A stretch of 64,000 nt of DNA from positions 4,374,001 through 4,438,000 of the forward strand of contig JAJNNQ010000010.1 of the NCBI GenBank assembly GCA_027886175.1, written 5' to 3'. Origin of the DNA: Phylloscopus collybita (lineage: Eukaryota > Chordata > Aves > Passeriformes > Phylloscopidae). The notes under the pieces are model-generated. The model worked only from the letters and a program-made list of their open reading frames with translations, was not told the DNA's origin and did not search any database. Below, one piece after another: positions 11,093 to 22,822 of the stretch; position 1 is the stretch's first letter, and the number at the start of each line of letters is the position of its first letter. The position numbers were made by a program, and so were the translations under genes.

Positions 11093-13698
11093 CCTGGTTC
11101 AATGTCATGCCTAGTGGAATAGCAATTCACAGAAAACACGGGATAAATCATTAGTTCCAGTTTATTCTACTTTTATTTACAGCAAGGATTTCTTTACCAC
11201 TGAACAGAATTGATTGCTGGTGAGGGACTATTTGATTATTAGTGTGGGACTACTTGGGCACTGTGGTAGTCACTGAGGGGGTAGGTAGATTTTTGGGTGC
11301 GGAGGGATTCTGTAAAGGCTTGATCCATGGTGTGGGAACATGTGTCTCCTTCTAAGGGTTATTCTGCAGAGAACTCCAGATTCTGGAAACCATTTTACCT
11401 TATTACCTTTACGTTATTTCCATTAATTAATGTGAACTAGCAGAGGATTTGTTGATTTAAAAAACAACAACAACAACAAAAGGGATAGATTATTAGGTAC
11501 TGCAAATAAAACCTGCTGACTTATTTGTTAATCATAGTGGTGATTTTATTTTGCTTCTCTGTGAGTGAGAGGGGGGAGTCAGGTTGCCAGTTGCACTTTG
11601 CATTTATGATTAGATTTCCTTACTGATCCTCCTGGGATTTCCAGTACTGAAACAGGAGAAATTTATTTACTTTTATTTGTGTGTTTGGGATTTTTTTTTT
11701 TTTTTGCTCACTTTTTTTTTTTTCCCTCAACAGGCTTACTCTAAAAAAAATCCAAGTTTTGCCCTCCAAAAAATCTGCCAGAGGCTTTCAAACTAAAAAG
11801 CTACTTTTTGTTACCACTTGGAAATTTGCATCGCAAACTCTGGTGAACTTTAGCTGCACGCTGATGACCCGTGTGCCTGCGAGCCAAGAAACTTGCCTTG
11901 TAAAGGGAATACAGGGGCTGAGAAGCTCCAGGGTCAGCTGGAGCCAGGAAATGCAGTGTCACAAGGAAAACAATTTGCATGAGTCCTGCAAAAATAAATG
12001 GGCGTATTGACATCTCTGGGCCCCAGTCAAGCTCTGAGGGTGGGTCATTCTATTCTGGTGTTGTGCCCGTCTTTTAGGGAAAATCAGAGCTGTTTTGTTA
12101 TTTTGTTTGTGTAACCAAGAGTCATTTTTTTCCAGTCTTGGTTTGCCTGTGTGGGACTGGACTTCAGCTCTGGAGCCCTGGCTCTGAGCACCCTTGTCCT
12201 GACCTGGCGTTCAGCAGCAGGATCACATTACTAATGAGTGCATGTTTGAGCTCAATTAAAATAAATACATTTTACAAAACTCAGCCTAGTTTCAGATATT
12301 CAGGCAGCTGTCTCTGCCAGTCACCTGCTAGTTTATTGCTTCAAGTCCTTTCCTCTAACTTAAAATCCTTTTAGCCTCTGCTCAGGGACAAATGACTTTT
12401 GTTGTTCCTTTTTGTTTACTGCTTTGGCTGTACACACAACCCTTTTTGGAAATCGCTTCTTTCCCAAGTATGGTACTTTGGCACATGAAATTATTTGGCT
12501 TTAAAAAAAAAAAACAAACAAAAACCAACCAGCTCACAACATTTCCAGTATTTCTGTCCCACTGGAAGCAAAAAGAAAAAAGGAAAAAAAAAAAAAAAAA
12601 AAAGCCAAAACAAGGGAAGATTGGATTCTTCACTTGTTGAAGAACTGGCAGAACAAATCTGTTCATTAAAGAGAACACAGACTTAAGGGAAACATGGTAT
12701 TTCTGACTTTTTAATATCAAGGTATATCTTTTTAAGATGTTTTGCAGTATTTCCAGGGAGATGGATTCTAAACCATATTTTTTCTTATTTTATTCCTTTT
12801 CCTCTTTGCTCTTCCTTCTGTTAAGCGATGGAAGTTCCCATGTTGACAACACTGCTTTACATCCAGCCTCCTGACTGCAGCACATTCCTTACTTCCACAG
12901 CACTCCTCTCCTGTAGTAACTTCAGTCCCAATTTCAGCTGAACAAGTCACTCTAATATATGTATGTGTGCCTACTCATATAAATAAATACATTCCCTGCC
13001 CTCTGTAATTGCATCAGTAGCATCCAAGCTTGTTGAAACACAGGCTCTTTGTTAGCTTCCTGAATTGGCTGTGAACAACTGTGTTTTCATGAGCCATCCT
13101 AAATCTTTATAATCAAACTGGTGGTGGAGACAACGCTGCCATTGACCACACTAAGCACTCACTGAAATTTACAGACCAGTTGAGTAAGTCTTCCAGCCAT
13201 TTTTCTCTGGTTTTTCCTTTCAAAGTCACAACAAACATTTGTGCCTTCTTCAGATTTATGAAACTCCTCCACATTCTATTATTTTCTCTTTTTCTAGCTC
13301 TTCCCCTTATGGGCTCCACCCGTATGTTCCTGCTAATTCAGTGTCCAGTACAGAATTACAGGTACCCTTGTAACAGAGTCTTGGCAGACGTTTTTAAAGC
13401 CAATGGCAATTTCATGCACACATATGCAAAGGTATTGTCTGACCCTCAAGGAATCTTGTGGTTAGACATGGATAGTGAGCATTTGATTACCTGTGTGCAC
13501 CTTTAATTATACCAAGGTGTGTGTAATTAAAAACGAAGTGCCTGATTCCCTGCTCTGTTACTCTATTTCATGCCAGAATAATTGAAATGAACAGGATTGT
13601 GCCCTGCTGAAAGTGCTGTAGAGGGGTCTAAATGTGTCTCTGGTAAGTTTTGGTAGAGTTTGTGAGGGAACTTGGGAAAGTTATCTTTCCCTGTGGCT
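11093..13698. other. Non-coding sequence rich in homopolymer tracts
   Basis: No gene recognised. It contains a (CAA)n run at 11464-11480, T15 at 11691-11705 and T12 at 11712-11723, an A12-plus-CAAA patch near 12500-12527 and A20 at 12584-12603. The open frames over these tracts are low-complexity (poly-Phe or poly-Lys) artefacts. Confidence 0.55.
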
Positions 13699-13820
13699 GC
13701 AGTGTTCAAGGCCAGGTTGGATGGGCCCCTGTTCTAGTGGAAGGTGTCCCTGCCCATGGCAGGGCTGGAATGAGATGATCTTTAAAGTCTCTTCCAACCC
13801 AAATCATTCCATGATTCTAC
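13699..13820 (+). mobile_element. CR1 LINE, extreme 3' end
   Basis: About 120 bp of CR1 tail in plus orientation. Landmarks are GTGTTCAAGGCCAGGTTGG (13702), GTTCTAGTGGAAGGTGTCC (13731), CTGCCCATGGCAGGGCTGG (13751), GAGATGATCTTTAAAGTC (13771), TTCCAACCCAAATCATTCC (13792) and the terminal ATGATTCTA. It is a short 5'-truncated insertion with modest decay. Confidence 0.93.
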
Positions 13821-14139
13821 ATTCCTGTATATTTAAAAATCCATAGAATGAAAACACACCAACACATGCTACGTTTTCATCATTGATTAACTAGTTTCTT
13901 GACCTTTCCAGTGCGAGAAATAATTGGCAGTTTTAACTAACAATAAATTGATCCCGTTATTCAGGATAGAATATCCCACCAGTTTCAAACAGGATGCTTA
14001 TTAAAGAGGCCAGCTACTTTCTATCAGTCTCATGCACACGTAAATAAGCAGGGCTGTTATGTGGCATCTATGACAAAGGCAGGACAAGTCATAAACACAA
14101 ATGTTCACACACAGCCAGGTCTCCAAAGCTCCTGTTTGC

Positions 14140-14480
14140 CAATTACAGTAATGCTGATGACATATCTAGTTTAACGCACACCGCATTAAAATTGTCCCCC
14201 CTTTTCTAGGAAAATCTAATTACACCAAGCCCAAGCACTCAATCAAACCTGTTATTCTGTGGCTAAACAGCCCAGTGTTAATGCAATTTGAGGAGATCCA
14301 GGCCGTGACTGGGAACGTCATGTATTAACAATATCTAATGGGAGCTCCCGTAGGTAAATGAATATGCTAACAAGCAAGGTCGCTGCTAAATCTAATATCT
14401 TTAAGCTGTTTAATTCCAAACAGTCCCTTAATAAATCAATTGACCGGGAGAGCTGATGCCCCTATCAATTATTCAAGAGG
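14140..14480. promoter_or_regulatory. Candidate conserved non-coding element
   Basis: Around 340 bp free of repeats, with many words typical of vertebrate enhancers: a TAATTA core at 14217-14222, CACTCAATCAAACC near 14236-14250, GGCCGTGACTGGGAACGTC near 14302-14320, AATATGCTAAC near 14361 and ATCAATTGACCGGG near 14437-14450. CpGs are retained in several of these. No open frame of note crosses it, which argues against an exon. Confidence 0.42.
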
Positions 14481-17400
14481 GCAAATAAATATTTCAGATG
14501 ATTTGATAGGAAGGCTAGTGTTGGCCTTATAGAAAGCTTTGCATTTCATTAGCCTCTTGCTAAAAGTTTTATAATGTGCAGAGCAGTGGTGGTTTTCCCT
14601 AGTCTTGAAACCCCAAGTGTGGGGAAGAAGAGGCTGAGGTATCCACCTCATCTGCCAAGGACTTGATGACAGCTGAGACGGGAAGAAGCGGGAATAATTT
14701 CAGGCTTCCTAGTGACAAACTCTCCACCCCAACAAATGACGAGAGGAAAATCAGAACAGACTTTCATTTCTGGGGAATCCAGAAGAAAAGTAACCTTAGG
14801 AAGATGGGATTAGTGGTTAATGCCACGTGCCATGCTGCCTTTTGTAAATGAGGGAAGTCATTTGTGTTTGCATTGGATTATTTGTGTGTTTATGTTAACA
14901 CTGAGCCGTGATTCAGGTTTGCCAAATGCAATTCCCTTGAAGGAAAAGCAGAGTTATTAAAAGAGGTGCTGCCTGTAATTGATCTGCATTAAGTAAGTGA
15001 AGCTTGCAAAGTGCTTGAGATAGTTGAATGGAAGAAGCCAGGAGTGCAAAATATTATTCTATGAGAGCAAAAGTATTATCGTGGTATCTGAAAAAATTGC
15101 TGATCATTGAAACATGTGGTTTATTATAAAATCAATAAAGACAAAGTTACAAGAGAAAGGCAGAGAAAATGTACCTGACGCTGGAGAACAAAGAAGAGGG
15201 AAGTCCCTGAGGAAGCTTCTTATTTAAGCGTGTGTAAATTTGCTTGCCTCTGTCCAATCCATTTATACCACTAATACAGATTAAAAGTCAATGATTACTT
15301 ACATAAGCATTTCAGTTTAAGAAAAGGAACCTGTGCCACAAGAACATGATCTATTGTTCTGTGATACATCTCTGTACAGGGATCTGTGTCTCCCTGAGAT
15401 AAGTCAGGGTCTCATTCCTGCCAAAGCTCTCCCACCCATGTCTCTCCTCCACAGAGAGTCCCTGCAGCAGAAGGCTGAAGAAACAGCCTTAGGGTGTAAG
15501 TGTGTTGGCACCAAAGTCATCAACACTGAGCCTGAAGCCTCCCACTGAGCCTCATCACTGTGGAGAACATAAAAAAATGAGATTTCTTGCAACAACAACA
15601 AGCAAGGAGGTCTCTGCCTGGCATGATGCTCACAAGGGAACTCAAACTCCCCAGCAGTGCTCTCCACGTGGCCTGGGTTCATGCTCTGACAAGAAAGGGG
15701 ACTCAAATCCTGCTCCCTCCAGAGCTACAGACTGTATGAAACTCTCCAAAGGGTGGTTTGCAAACATCTCCTCCCCGCCAATGCAGCATAAGGGATTTTC
15801 TACAGTATGAGGGTGAAGAGTTCCAGCTACAAAAGTCCTTTTTGTGGGAAGATTGTTCAAAAATTAGATGTAAGGCAAGTTTTTAAATCATTTTGGACAC
15901 ATAAGAAAACACTACACTTTCAGAACTTGACTAGAAAAGCTTCTGACACTCCAGACTGGGTCTTCAGCAGAAATAGTCTGATTTACGCCTCCTCTAGAGC
16001 AGGCTCTTAGTTCTTTCTGCTTCTTCTCCCTAAATAGCAAGATCCATATAAAAATCACTGAATGAGGATCTTCTATGGCAGCAGTTTTACATTGCAAATT
16101 ACTCAATGAGGTATGAAAGAAACATCTCAGCTGCGCAAAATCATAATTTAAATGTTGGGTTTGGTTTATTTTCAGCTTTGTGACTCAATGGGGTAGATCC
16201 TCTCTATGGCACTGAAAGTAAAATCTGGCCAGGTTTAAAATCCAGTGCAGGGATTTCATCTCAGTCATTAAGTAACTTTTTTCTTGAACTCAAAATGCCG
16301 TGTTGTCATGTGTGTGCTGAAGCTGAGCCTGGGTGCCACAGAGCATGGCATGGCAAAGTGGGAATGGGAATTACTCTGCATGTGAAAAATACAAAACTAG
16401 TAGAAGGATATTAAGGGATAGTGCAATCATTTACTAAACATAAAATTTGAATCCTAAACCACTTTTTTTTGTTTCTTTTAAGTTCAGTTTCTTCTTGTTT
16501 TTAAAAAAAACCAATTTATTTCAGGAATGAAATCTTTACTTGGAGAGAATGCATGGCTCCCATAAACACATGGGAGTGAGTTCCTATTTCTGTTTTCCAG
16601 AGGGAAGACTTCAATCTCTTCCAGAAGTAATTTCTATTAGAGGAGGCACAATCCATAGGAATTTCTTGGAAAAATAAAGATAAAGTTATATGGGAAACTG
16701 GTGAAAAAGGTTTTCTTTCCTTTTTTTTTGGTCTTCTTTCCCATTAAAATAGAAATTCCCAAAACATTTTCTTTAGATCCAGTTCATGACAGGTCTTTCA
16801 GATTCAGCTATCCTTAGGGACCTCAAGGATGGTGTTGGTGAGGATTTTATGAAAATATTGATGCAGAAAATCACATGAAGTTTTTTGTTATATTGGATTT
16901 TGGGGTTCTGGATAAGGAATTGTGGAGTAAGTACATGACAATCAGGTTAGTAATTATTGAAGCTTTCATATTTCTTTTACTCCCATAATTTCAGATTTCT
17001 GTGAAGGACAGGATCTATCCTAGTGGGATTCTAGATGTGGAGTAAATATACATATCTGCTCTGATTTGTCAGCAAAGCTTCTGCTATTAGCAAGAGTTGT
17101 TCCGAAAATGTGGCCCCTCACAGAAGTACACAGAGATGCTGTTGACGTCATTTTTGTCCTTTTGTTCCTTTTCTTAAAAAAAAGAAGAACAGAAAAGAAA
17201 AAAAAAGGCAAAAAAGAAATATATAAAGAATAATAATGAGAAAGTGTTCATCTAACTCATTCACAAGGTTCTACCTGCCAACCCTTATGTTCAATGAGGA
17301 TGTGAGGGCACTGTTAGGCATATGTGCATGTAAATTACCTCTAACTGCACATCTCTATTATAGGCAATTACACTAATGTGCTAGAATGATACATTTAGTG

Positions 17401-18484
17401 TCTTCAGAAGATAGAAGCTGGGTGGAGGGCAGACTGATTTGAAGATCAATCTGGATGAAACAAAGAATGGTATTTATTTGGCAGACCACTGGGGAGAGCT
17501 GGCTAAAACTGCAGAATGAGATAACATTAGCCATTTGATAAGTGAGGGTTGCAATTTAGAAGTCTTATTTGCTTTTAATTTAAAGAAAAAAAAAAAGAGT
17601 CTGTGAATTTCTAGCTAAGATTGGGAACTACTTTTCTCTGTATAATAGGTATCTCAAGCAGTATGAATTGGCAACCAGGAAACGTGCCAGGTGTTAGAGT
17701 TTGGCCTATCCAGTCTGTGCCTCTATTCAGGTGTCAAAATGTGGGTTCTTATGCTCATACATGCAAGGCAGAGCCCCTGTGGTCACCCCCTCGTGAGTGA
17801 GAAAAAGTGATGCCAGCTTTGTCTGTGAGGTTTCCAGCAAAGTGAGGAAGTGTTTATGGAGAAGGGGAATTCAATGTACTTGCCTGCCTGTGCCTTCACC
17901 ACTTCACTTCTGAAATGCTCTTTGCTGGACAACTTCTGTCTATGAAAAAAAAATATATCTGAATTTCTAACAGCAATAACTTTGGAGGCATTTGTTCCAT
18001 CCTGCCTGCTTTACAGCTTTTTGCAGAGTTTAGGTGGCTTTATATTAGTTCCTGAGTCTCAAACGCTCTGCTTAGAAGTTACAGGAGGAAAGTCCTTGCT
18101 GCTGCAGCAAAGGAGCCTTGAGATGTGGAGGGAGAAATGCCTGGATTAGAGCACCAGCTGTTCTCATGACTTTCCCATCCACAGAACCACCACAGCTATG
18201 GGCTGCTTCTGCTACTTGTTCATGCCCTAGCCATGATCTTGCTTTCATTTGGGAGGAAGCAGAGAAAAGCTGCATGAGCTGCCTGTGAGGGCTGAGTGAC
18301 AGCTAAGGTGGCACCACTACCCCATACTGGTATCATGAGGGTTTTTTTTTTATTTTATTTCTGTCATTGTTTTACTTGGGAAACTTAAGACCAAGACTTT
18401 TCATACTGTGATAAATGCACAAACTGAAGGTGTAATGACATATCAAAGATTATTATCTGATAATATACCTTTTTGTATGCACCA
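14481..18484. other. Unique non-coding sequence
   Basis: No gene or repeat family recognised across about 4 kb. It contains short A/T runs (for example AAAAAAAGAAGAAC near 17176-17206 and A11 near 17585). Overlapping open frames at 15333-15860 on both strands carry no family signature and are read as chance. Confidence 0.5.
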
Positions 18485-18850
18485 GTACAGGCTGGGGGCT
18501 GACCTGCTGGTCCTGGTGGACAACAGACTGTCCATGAGCCAGCAGAGTTTCCTTGTGGCCAAGAAGGCCAGTGGTACCCTGAGATGCATTAGAAAGAACA
18601 CTGCCAGCAGGTCAAGGGAGGTGATCCTGCCCCTCTACTCAGCACTGAGGAGGCACATCTGCAGTGCTGTCTCCAGTTCTGGTCTCCTCAGTGCAAGGGA
18701 CACATGCAGCTCCTGGCCCAGGAAAGCCATTAAATTAGTCAGGAGCCTGAAAAACCACTCCTGTGAGGAAAGGCTGAGAGAGTTGGGCCTGTTGAGCCTC
18801 AAGAAGAGAGGAATGCGAGGGGACCTCATGCAACTTGTAGAAGTGTTTGA
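18485..18850 (+). pseudogene. CR1 LINE ORF2 C-terminal remnant (reverse transcriptase end)
   Basis: The frame from about 18486 to 18850 encodes the familiar CR1 ORF2 C-terminal region. Recognisable pieces in order are LVLVDNRLSMSQQ (from about 18510), AKKASGTLRCIRK, SRSREVILPLYSAL (to about 18640) and EERLRELGLLSLKKRGMRGDL (18760-18828). Between about 18645 and 18755 the family residues are lost because the frame has slipped; a later indel brings it back into register. A piece upstream of LVLVD is also missing relative to typical CR1. It is a dead fragment with no 3' tail, in plus orientation. Confidence 0.9.
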
Positions 18851-19189
18851 TAATCCTGACTGCGTGCAGGTGACAAAATGAGCACACTTCCCTTCGGAAG
18901 GACCCTGGCCAGGCTGATGTTGTAGGGACACAGTGCACGAGGCACAGGATCAAATGGTGGGACAAAATTTTGTGCATTTGCGGGATGTGGAGGAAAACAA
19001 GAAACAGTGGGTGGAGGGAAAAGAAACATAAAAGAGAGACAACTTTGTTCCATATGTGAACAAGAGGAGAAATATCTTTATACACTTTCGGAAGAAGTTA
19101 GCAAATTTTACACCGAGGACCTGCTTTTTGCAGGGATTTGCTTTGCATGCTACAGGCTGCTTTAAAGAGTTTTCTGGTTTTACATTTGG

Positions 19190-19470
19190 CTGCACCACGA
19201 GGAGATTACTTCCCGATGCTTAATAAATGCAGAAAAGAGATTCGTAGGGCCACGCATTTGCACACACGCACACATGCAACTGAGATGCCCAGCAGATAAG
19301 TGCAGTATTTTTGTTTACAAGGAGATATTACACTGGAAATCCTATTAGCAATCAGACAGTCTGCTGGCTGGATTTAATAAACTTCAACCAAAGGGGTTAT
19401 TCCAGCTGGCATATTAACCCCCTAAAGGCTTAGTTTTACATTTTAGATGCTCCCCTAACTTGTGGAGGGA
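19190..19470. promoter_or_regulatory. Candidate conserved non-coding element
   Basis: Repeat-free, with CpGs in ACCACGAGG, CCCGATGC, TTCGTAGG and CCACGCATTTGC. AT-rich cores include TTAATAAA and TATTAACCCCC. A minus-strand frame overlaps its start but has no domain signature. The enhancer reading is inferred from texture. Confidence 0.35.
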
Positions 19471-20819
19471 TGAATGCACTGTAGGCACAAGGGAAGTTTT
19501 GCCAGTTTAAAGTTTAAAGTTTTAAAGAGTTTAGGGATCAAGACAGAAATTCATGGAGACTCCTAGTAAGTTGATTTAATTGCACTTGCATCTGCAACAC
19601 AGGGATGCTGATGAATCTGAAATAATGCCTTGTCATGATAAAACCACCCCCCATCTATAACCTTAGTCCCGTGGAGTTTGGCACTGTGAGAAGAATGGAG
19701 GGACACATCCCTTTTCCAGGGAGCAAGGCTGTGGTTTGGAAAGGGGGTATAGGCAGTCAGACTCCAGCCCCTCAGCATCTGCCTGTGTAAGTCTTGCTGC
19801 ACCATCCTAGCTTAAAAAGACAACAAGCAGATGGAGACCAGGGAAATAGGATGCAACATACACAAATTAAAAAGTCGCAGATGTGGCAGACGCATATCCT
19901 ATTAGTTTTGTCTAGAGCTGGTTGAAAAACGCTAGGGATAAAAATTCAAATGGTTGCTAAAAAAAAAAAAGGTGTTGAGATATGTAAAGATTTTAACCTC
20001 CTTCTGGCTTTACCTTGTGCCATTTCACTCACCTTGGGGCTGGGGATGTGCACAGGTGAAAGCGAGAGGCCGGAGGAAGAGAACAGTGTTAAAAGAACCA
20101 GAGTGTTTGCATGTATGAGCCTCCAAAGTGTGATGTTTTTATGTTCACACCCTAAAACCTGTTGACTATTTGTGCTCTCAGGTGCTGTCTTCAAATGTCC
20201 TGAAATCTGTTATCAGATTTGAAATGTTTATTTTCATTATCTTCAAGGAATCATTAGGTAAAATGAGAGTTTGGGTCCTGATTCAGAAAAAGAAAATTCA
20301 GATCTGAATTTTTCTTTGGTCAAGTGTTAACACAGGATCAGAGAATCCTGAAATGACTCTTTTCAGCTGTGATTTGTCATGATTTTGAGCTATTAGCAGT
20401 GATTACACTCACAGTTTATGACTCTTTCTCAGCTTATTTAAACTCAGCCCTCTCTCTCCCTGTCTGCGTTTCTAACTGGATATCTTTTCCTGAGGATGAA
20501 TCATTCAGCAGCACTGCTCTGATTTCCACTCTCCTTTACTCTCTGTGAACCGAGCATGTTTGACAAATTCTGATCCTTCCTGAAAATACCTGGCTTAGTT
20601 TTACAGTATTATTTATTTTTATAGCCCAAAGCCCAGCAGGTGAAGAAAAAAATGAAGACAATTTGGTAAATAATGAACACAGGGATGACATATTGTTTTC
20701 CTGCAATGAGGAATAAATGCACTTTATTAAATGACCTTTACTCTAGTGGCTGCCAAGAAATTGGAGATAATAAAGCTCTCACTTGAAGAGGATTTTAGCT
20801 GAGAGGGGTATTCCTTAAG
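19471..20819. other. Unique non-coding sequence with a small palindrome
   Basis: No gene recognised. AAAATTCAGATCTGAATTTT at 20293-20312 is a perfect 20-bp palindrome set in a larger imperfect one. A second hairpin, AAATCTG/CAGATTT, lies around 20205-20222. The rest is plain AT-rich sequence. Confidence 0.5.

Positions 20820-20867
<48 letters not shown>
20820..20867. repeat. A48 homopolymer
   Basis: Forty-eight uninterrupted A residues. An AATAAA motif lies about 50 nt upstream (near 20768-20775), so a retroposed transcript tail is conceivable. I could not identify the inserted transcript or target-site duplications, so it is listed as a simple repeat. Confidence 0.95.
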
Positions 20868-20872
<5 letters not shown>

Positions 20873-21544
20873 CAATTTCTTTATTGAAATGTTGTAGCAA
20901 TATCTGTATTGGCTGAAGTGTGTTATTGAGACCATTTGTGGTGCTGTTCTGTCCTTCTTTTAATTAATTTATTCTTCCAAATCCTCTGATTGAATTACTG
21001 CAGCAAATGAAAGTTTAATTCCCCACTCTGATACTTTTCTGGCTTGCAAATCTTTATCCTGGGTCTTGCTTTACTGTTTCACATCTTTCCAGGAGGCAGA
21101 GTGTGTTTGCTGGGGATGGCACTGGGGCTGGTGAGTGCCACCTGCCTGTGTTTAGCCATTGTTTCCATGTATGATCATAAGCAACTTAATCAGCTTTGTA
21201 TCTAAAGGGATTACCATGGCCAGGGACCAACAGGAACCTTTCCTCTGGTTTCAGTGTATTTATTACTGGTCTAATCCTGAATGTCAGGGAAGGCTGAGAG
21301 AGAGGACAAGGGACTCTGTGCGTGTCAAAGTGCAGGATAATGTTCACTGTACATGAGATGCTGAAGTTTTGGGGTGAGTTGTGTCTAAGAAGGCATCAGC
21401 CCTCCTGCAGGGCATCCCCAGAGTGAACCATTTTCACCTGTAGACACCCTGTGTTTGTGGGGTTTAAAGGTTTTATGTGGCAGGCAGGAGATTTAGCTCT
21501 AGAACAAGGTATAGTTCCTTTAGGTAGGGTTTTATTAACCAATG

Positions 21545-21912
21545 TATCACAGAATGGTTTAGATGGAACCTTAAAGTTCACCCTGTTCCAAGCCCCTGCC
21601 ATGGGCAGGGACTCCTTCTACTAGAGCAGGTTGCTCAAAGCCTTGTTAACCTGCCCTTGGACACTTCCAAGGATGGGGCATCCACAACTTCTCTGTGCAA
21701 CCTGCTCCAGTGCCTCAGCATCCTCAAAGGGAAGAATTTCTTCCTAAAACACAATCTAAATCTTCTCTCTCTCAGTTTGAAGCCATTCCTCTTTGTCTTA
21801 TCTCTTCCTGGCTTCCTTGTAGGTCCGTTTCAGACACTGGAAGGTGGCTATAAGATCTCCATGTAACCTTCTCTTCTCCAGGCTGAACAGCCCCAGCTTT
21901 CTCCTGCCTGAA
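21545..21912 (-). mobile_element. CR1 LINE, truncated 3' end, inverted
   Basis: About 370 bp of CR1 on the minus strand. Plus-strand landmarks are the inverted terminus ATCACAGAATGGTTTAGATGG (from 21545), CCCCTGCCATGGGCAGGGAC (21593), CTAGAGCAGGTTGCTCAAAG (21621), ACCTGCTCCAGTGCCTCAGCATCC (21700), AAGAATTTCTTCCTAAA (21731) and CTTCTCTTCCAGGCTGAACAGCCCC-type text up to about 21893. On minus it covers the end of ORF2 and the 3' terminus. Stop codons and indels make it inactive. Confidence 0.94.
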
Positions 21913-22563
21913 GAGACAGAAATGTTGCCCCAATAACTATACAGTCACTCTTGATTTTGACAGAATGGATTTTGTCTGTGCATGCTATTTCTTTCATACT
22001 TTTAAATTTAGGGGTAACTTGCAGTGATGTTTCTTCCCATGGAACCTACACTTGGGGGCCCACAGACACCAGTCACCAAGAGCTAGACAGTTCTTCTCAC
22101 AGGGGTAAATATGTTCCTTAATGTTCAGTTAGGGGTGAGCTAGACCACATAACAGGTTCATCATCCAGCAGCCAATTCCTGGGGGAAGCCAAAGCCCAAG
22201 TGGAAGATCTGGTCCATGAGCCCCACAGCCATGTTCTACCTGAGCAAGGATTAGGGACATATCCTGCACTAGAAACTGTGGTTTGAGCTCCAGAGCTGAC
22301 TGTGAGGTATAGGTGTATGTCAAAGGATGTCATATCCCACCTTAAATATGTATGAGAGAGAATGAGGTTAGCTAGTGGTGAGGGAGGCTGACAGAGGATT
22401 CAGAACATGAGCCCACAAATCCTTTTTAGAGATCATCCCCCCCAAGTTACTAAAAGCATCAAGGAAGAGAAAAAGAAGCAGAGATATAAAATGCAAGTAG
22501 CACTTTTTAATAGATTTTTCTTCCTTTTCCCCAAAGGGTTCAGCTGCAGAGAAAGAGTGGAAC

Positions 22564-22822
22564 ATAATAATCCTTAGCATTTATATAGCACTTTACATTT
22601 CCAAAGCTCTGTACAAACATTAACTGATCAATCTTCACAACACCCCTGTGAGTTAGGGATGTATGATTAACCCCATTTTACATTGGGGGAAACCATAACA
22701 TTTCAGAGCCTGACGTCCCCCTCTCCTCAGGAGGTGCCTGGCTCGTGCAGATCCCAGGAATTTAAATCGGAGCCACCCCTGACACTTGTGAGCGCCGGGC
22801 GCTCTGCCACCGCCTCAGGGCT
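22564..22822. mobile_element. Ancient MIR/L3-type interspersed repeat
   Basis: TTTATATAGCACTTTACA (22580), CCAAAGCTCTGTACAAAC (22600), CTTCACAACACCCCTGTGAG (22633) and ACCCCATTTTACA (22670) closely match the conserved tail shared by MIR and L2/L3-like elements. Further along, GATCCCAGGAATTTAAATCGG (22750) and GCGCTCTGCCACCGCC (22798) correspond to the element's AACCCAGGTCTCC and GTGCTCTAACCACTAGACC region. Nearly a full tail of 260 bp is therefore present. Strand depends on the family assignment and is left open. Confidence 0.8.

Noticed and set aside
18735..19085. Minus-strand open frames overlapping the CR1 ORF2 remnant
   Set aside because: They are antisense shadows of the CR1 fragment, which is recognisable on the plus strand.
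21285..21310. AAGGCTGAGAGAGAGGACAAG resembling CR1
   Set aside because: A single short phrase with no flanking CR1 landmarks; likely coincidence.
21657..21866. Plus-strand open frame
   Set aside because: It is antisense to the inverted CR1 at 21545-21912.
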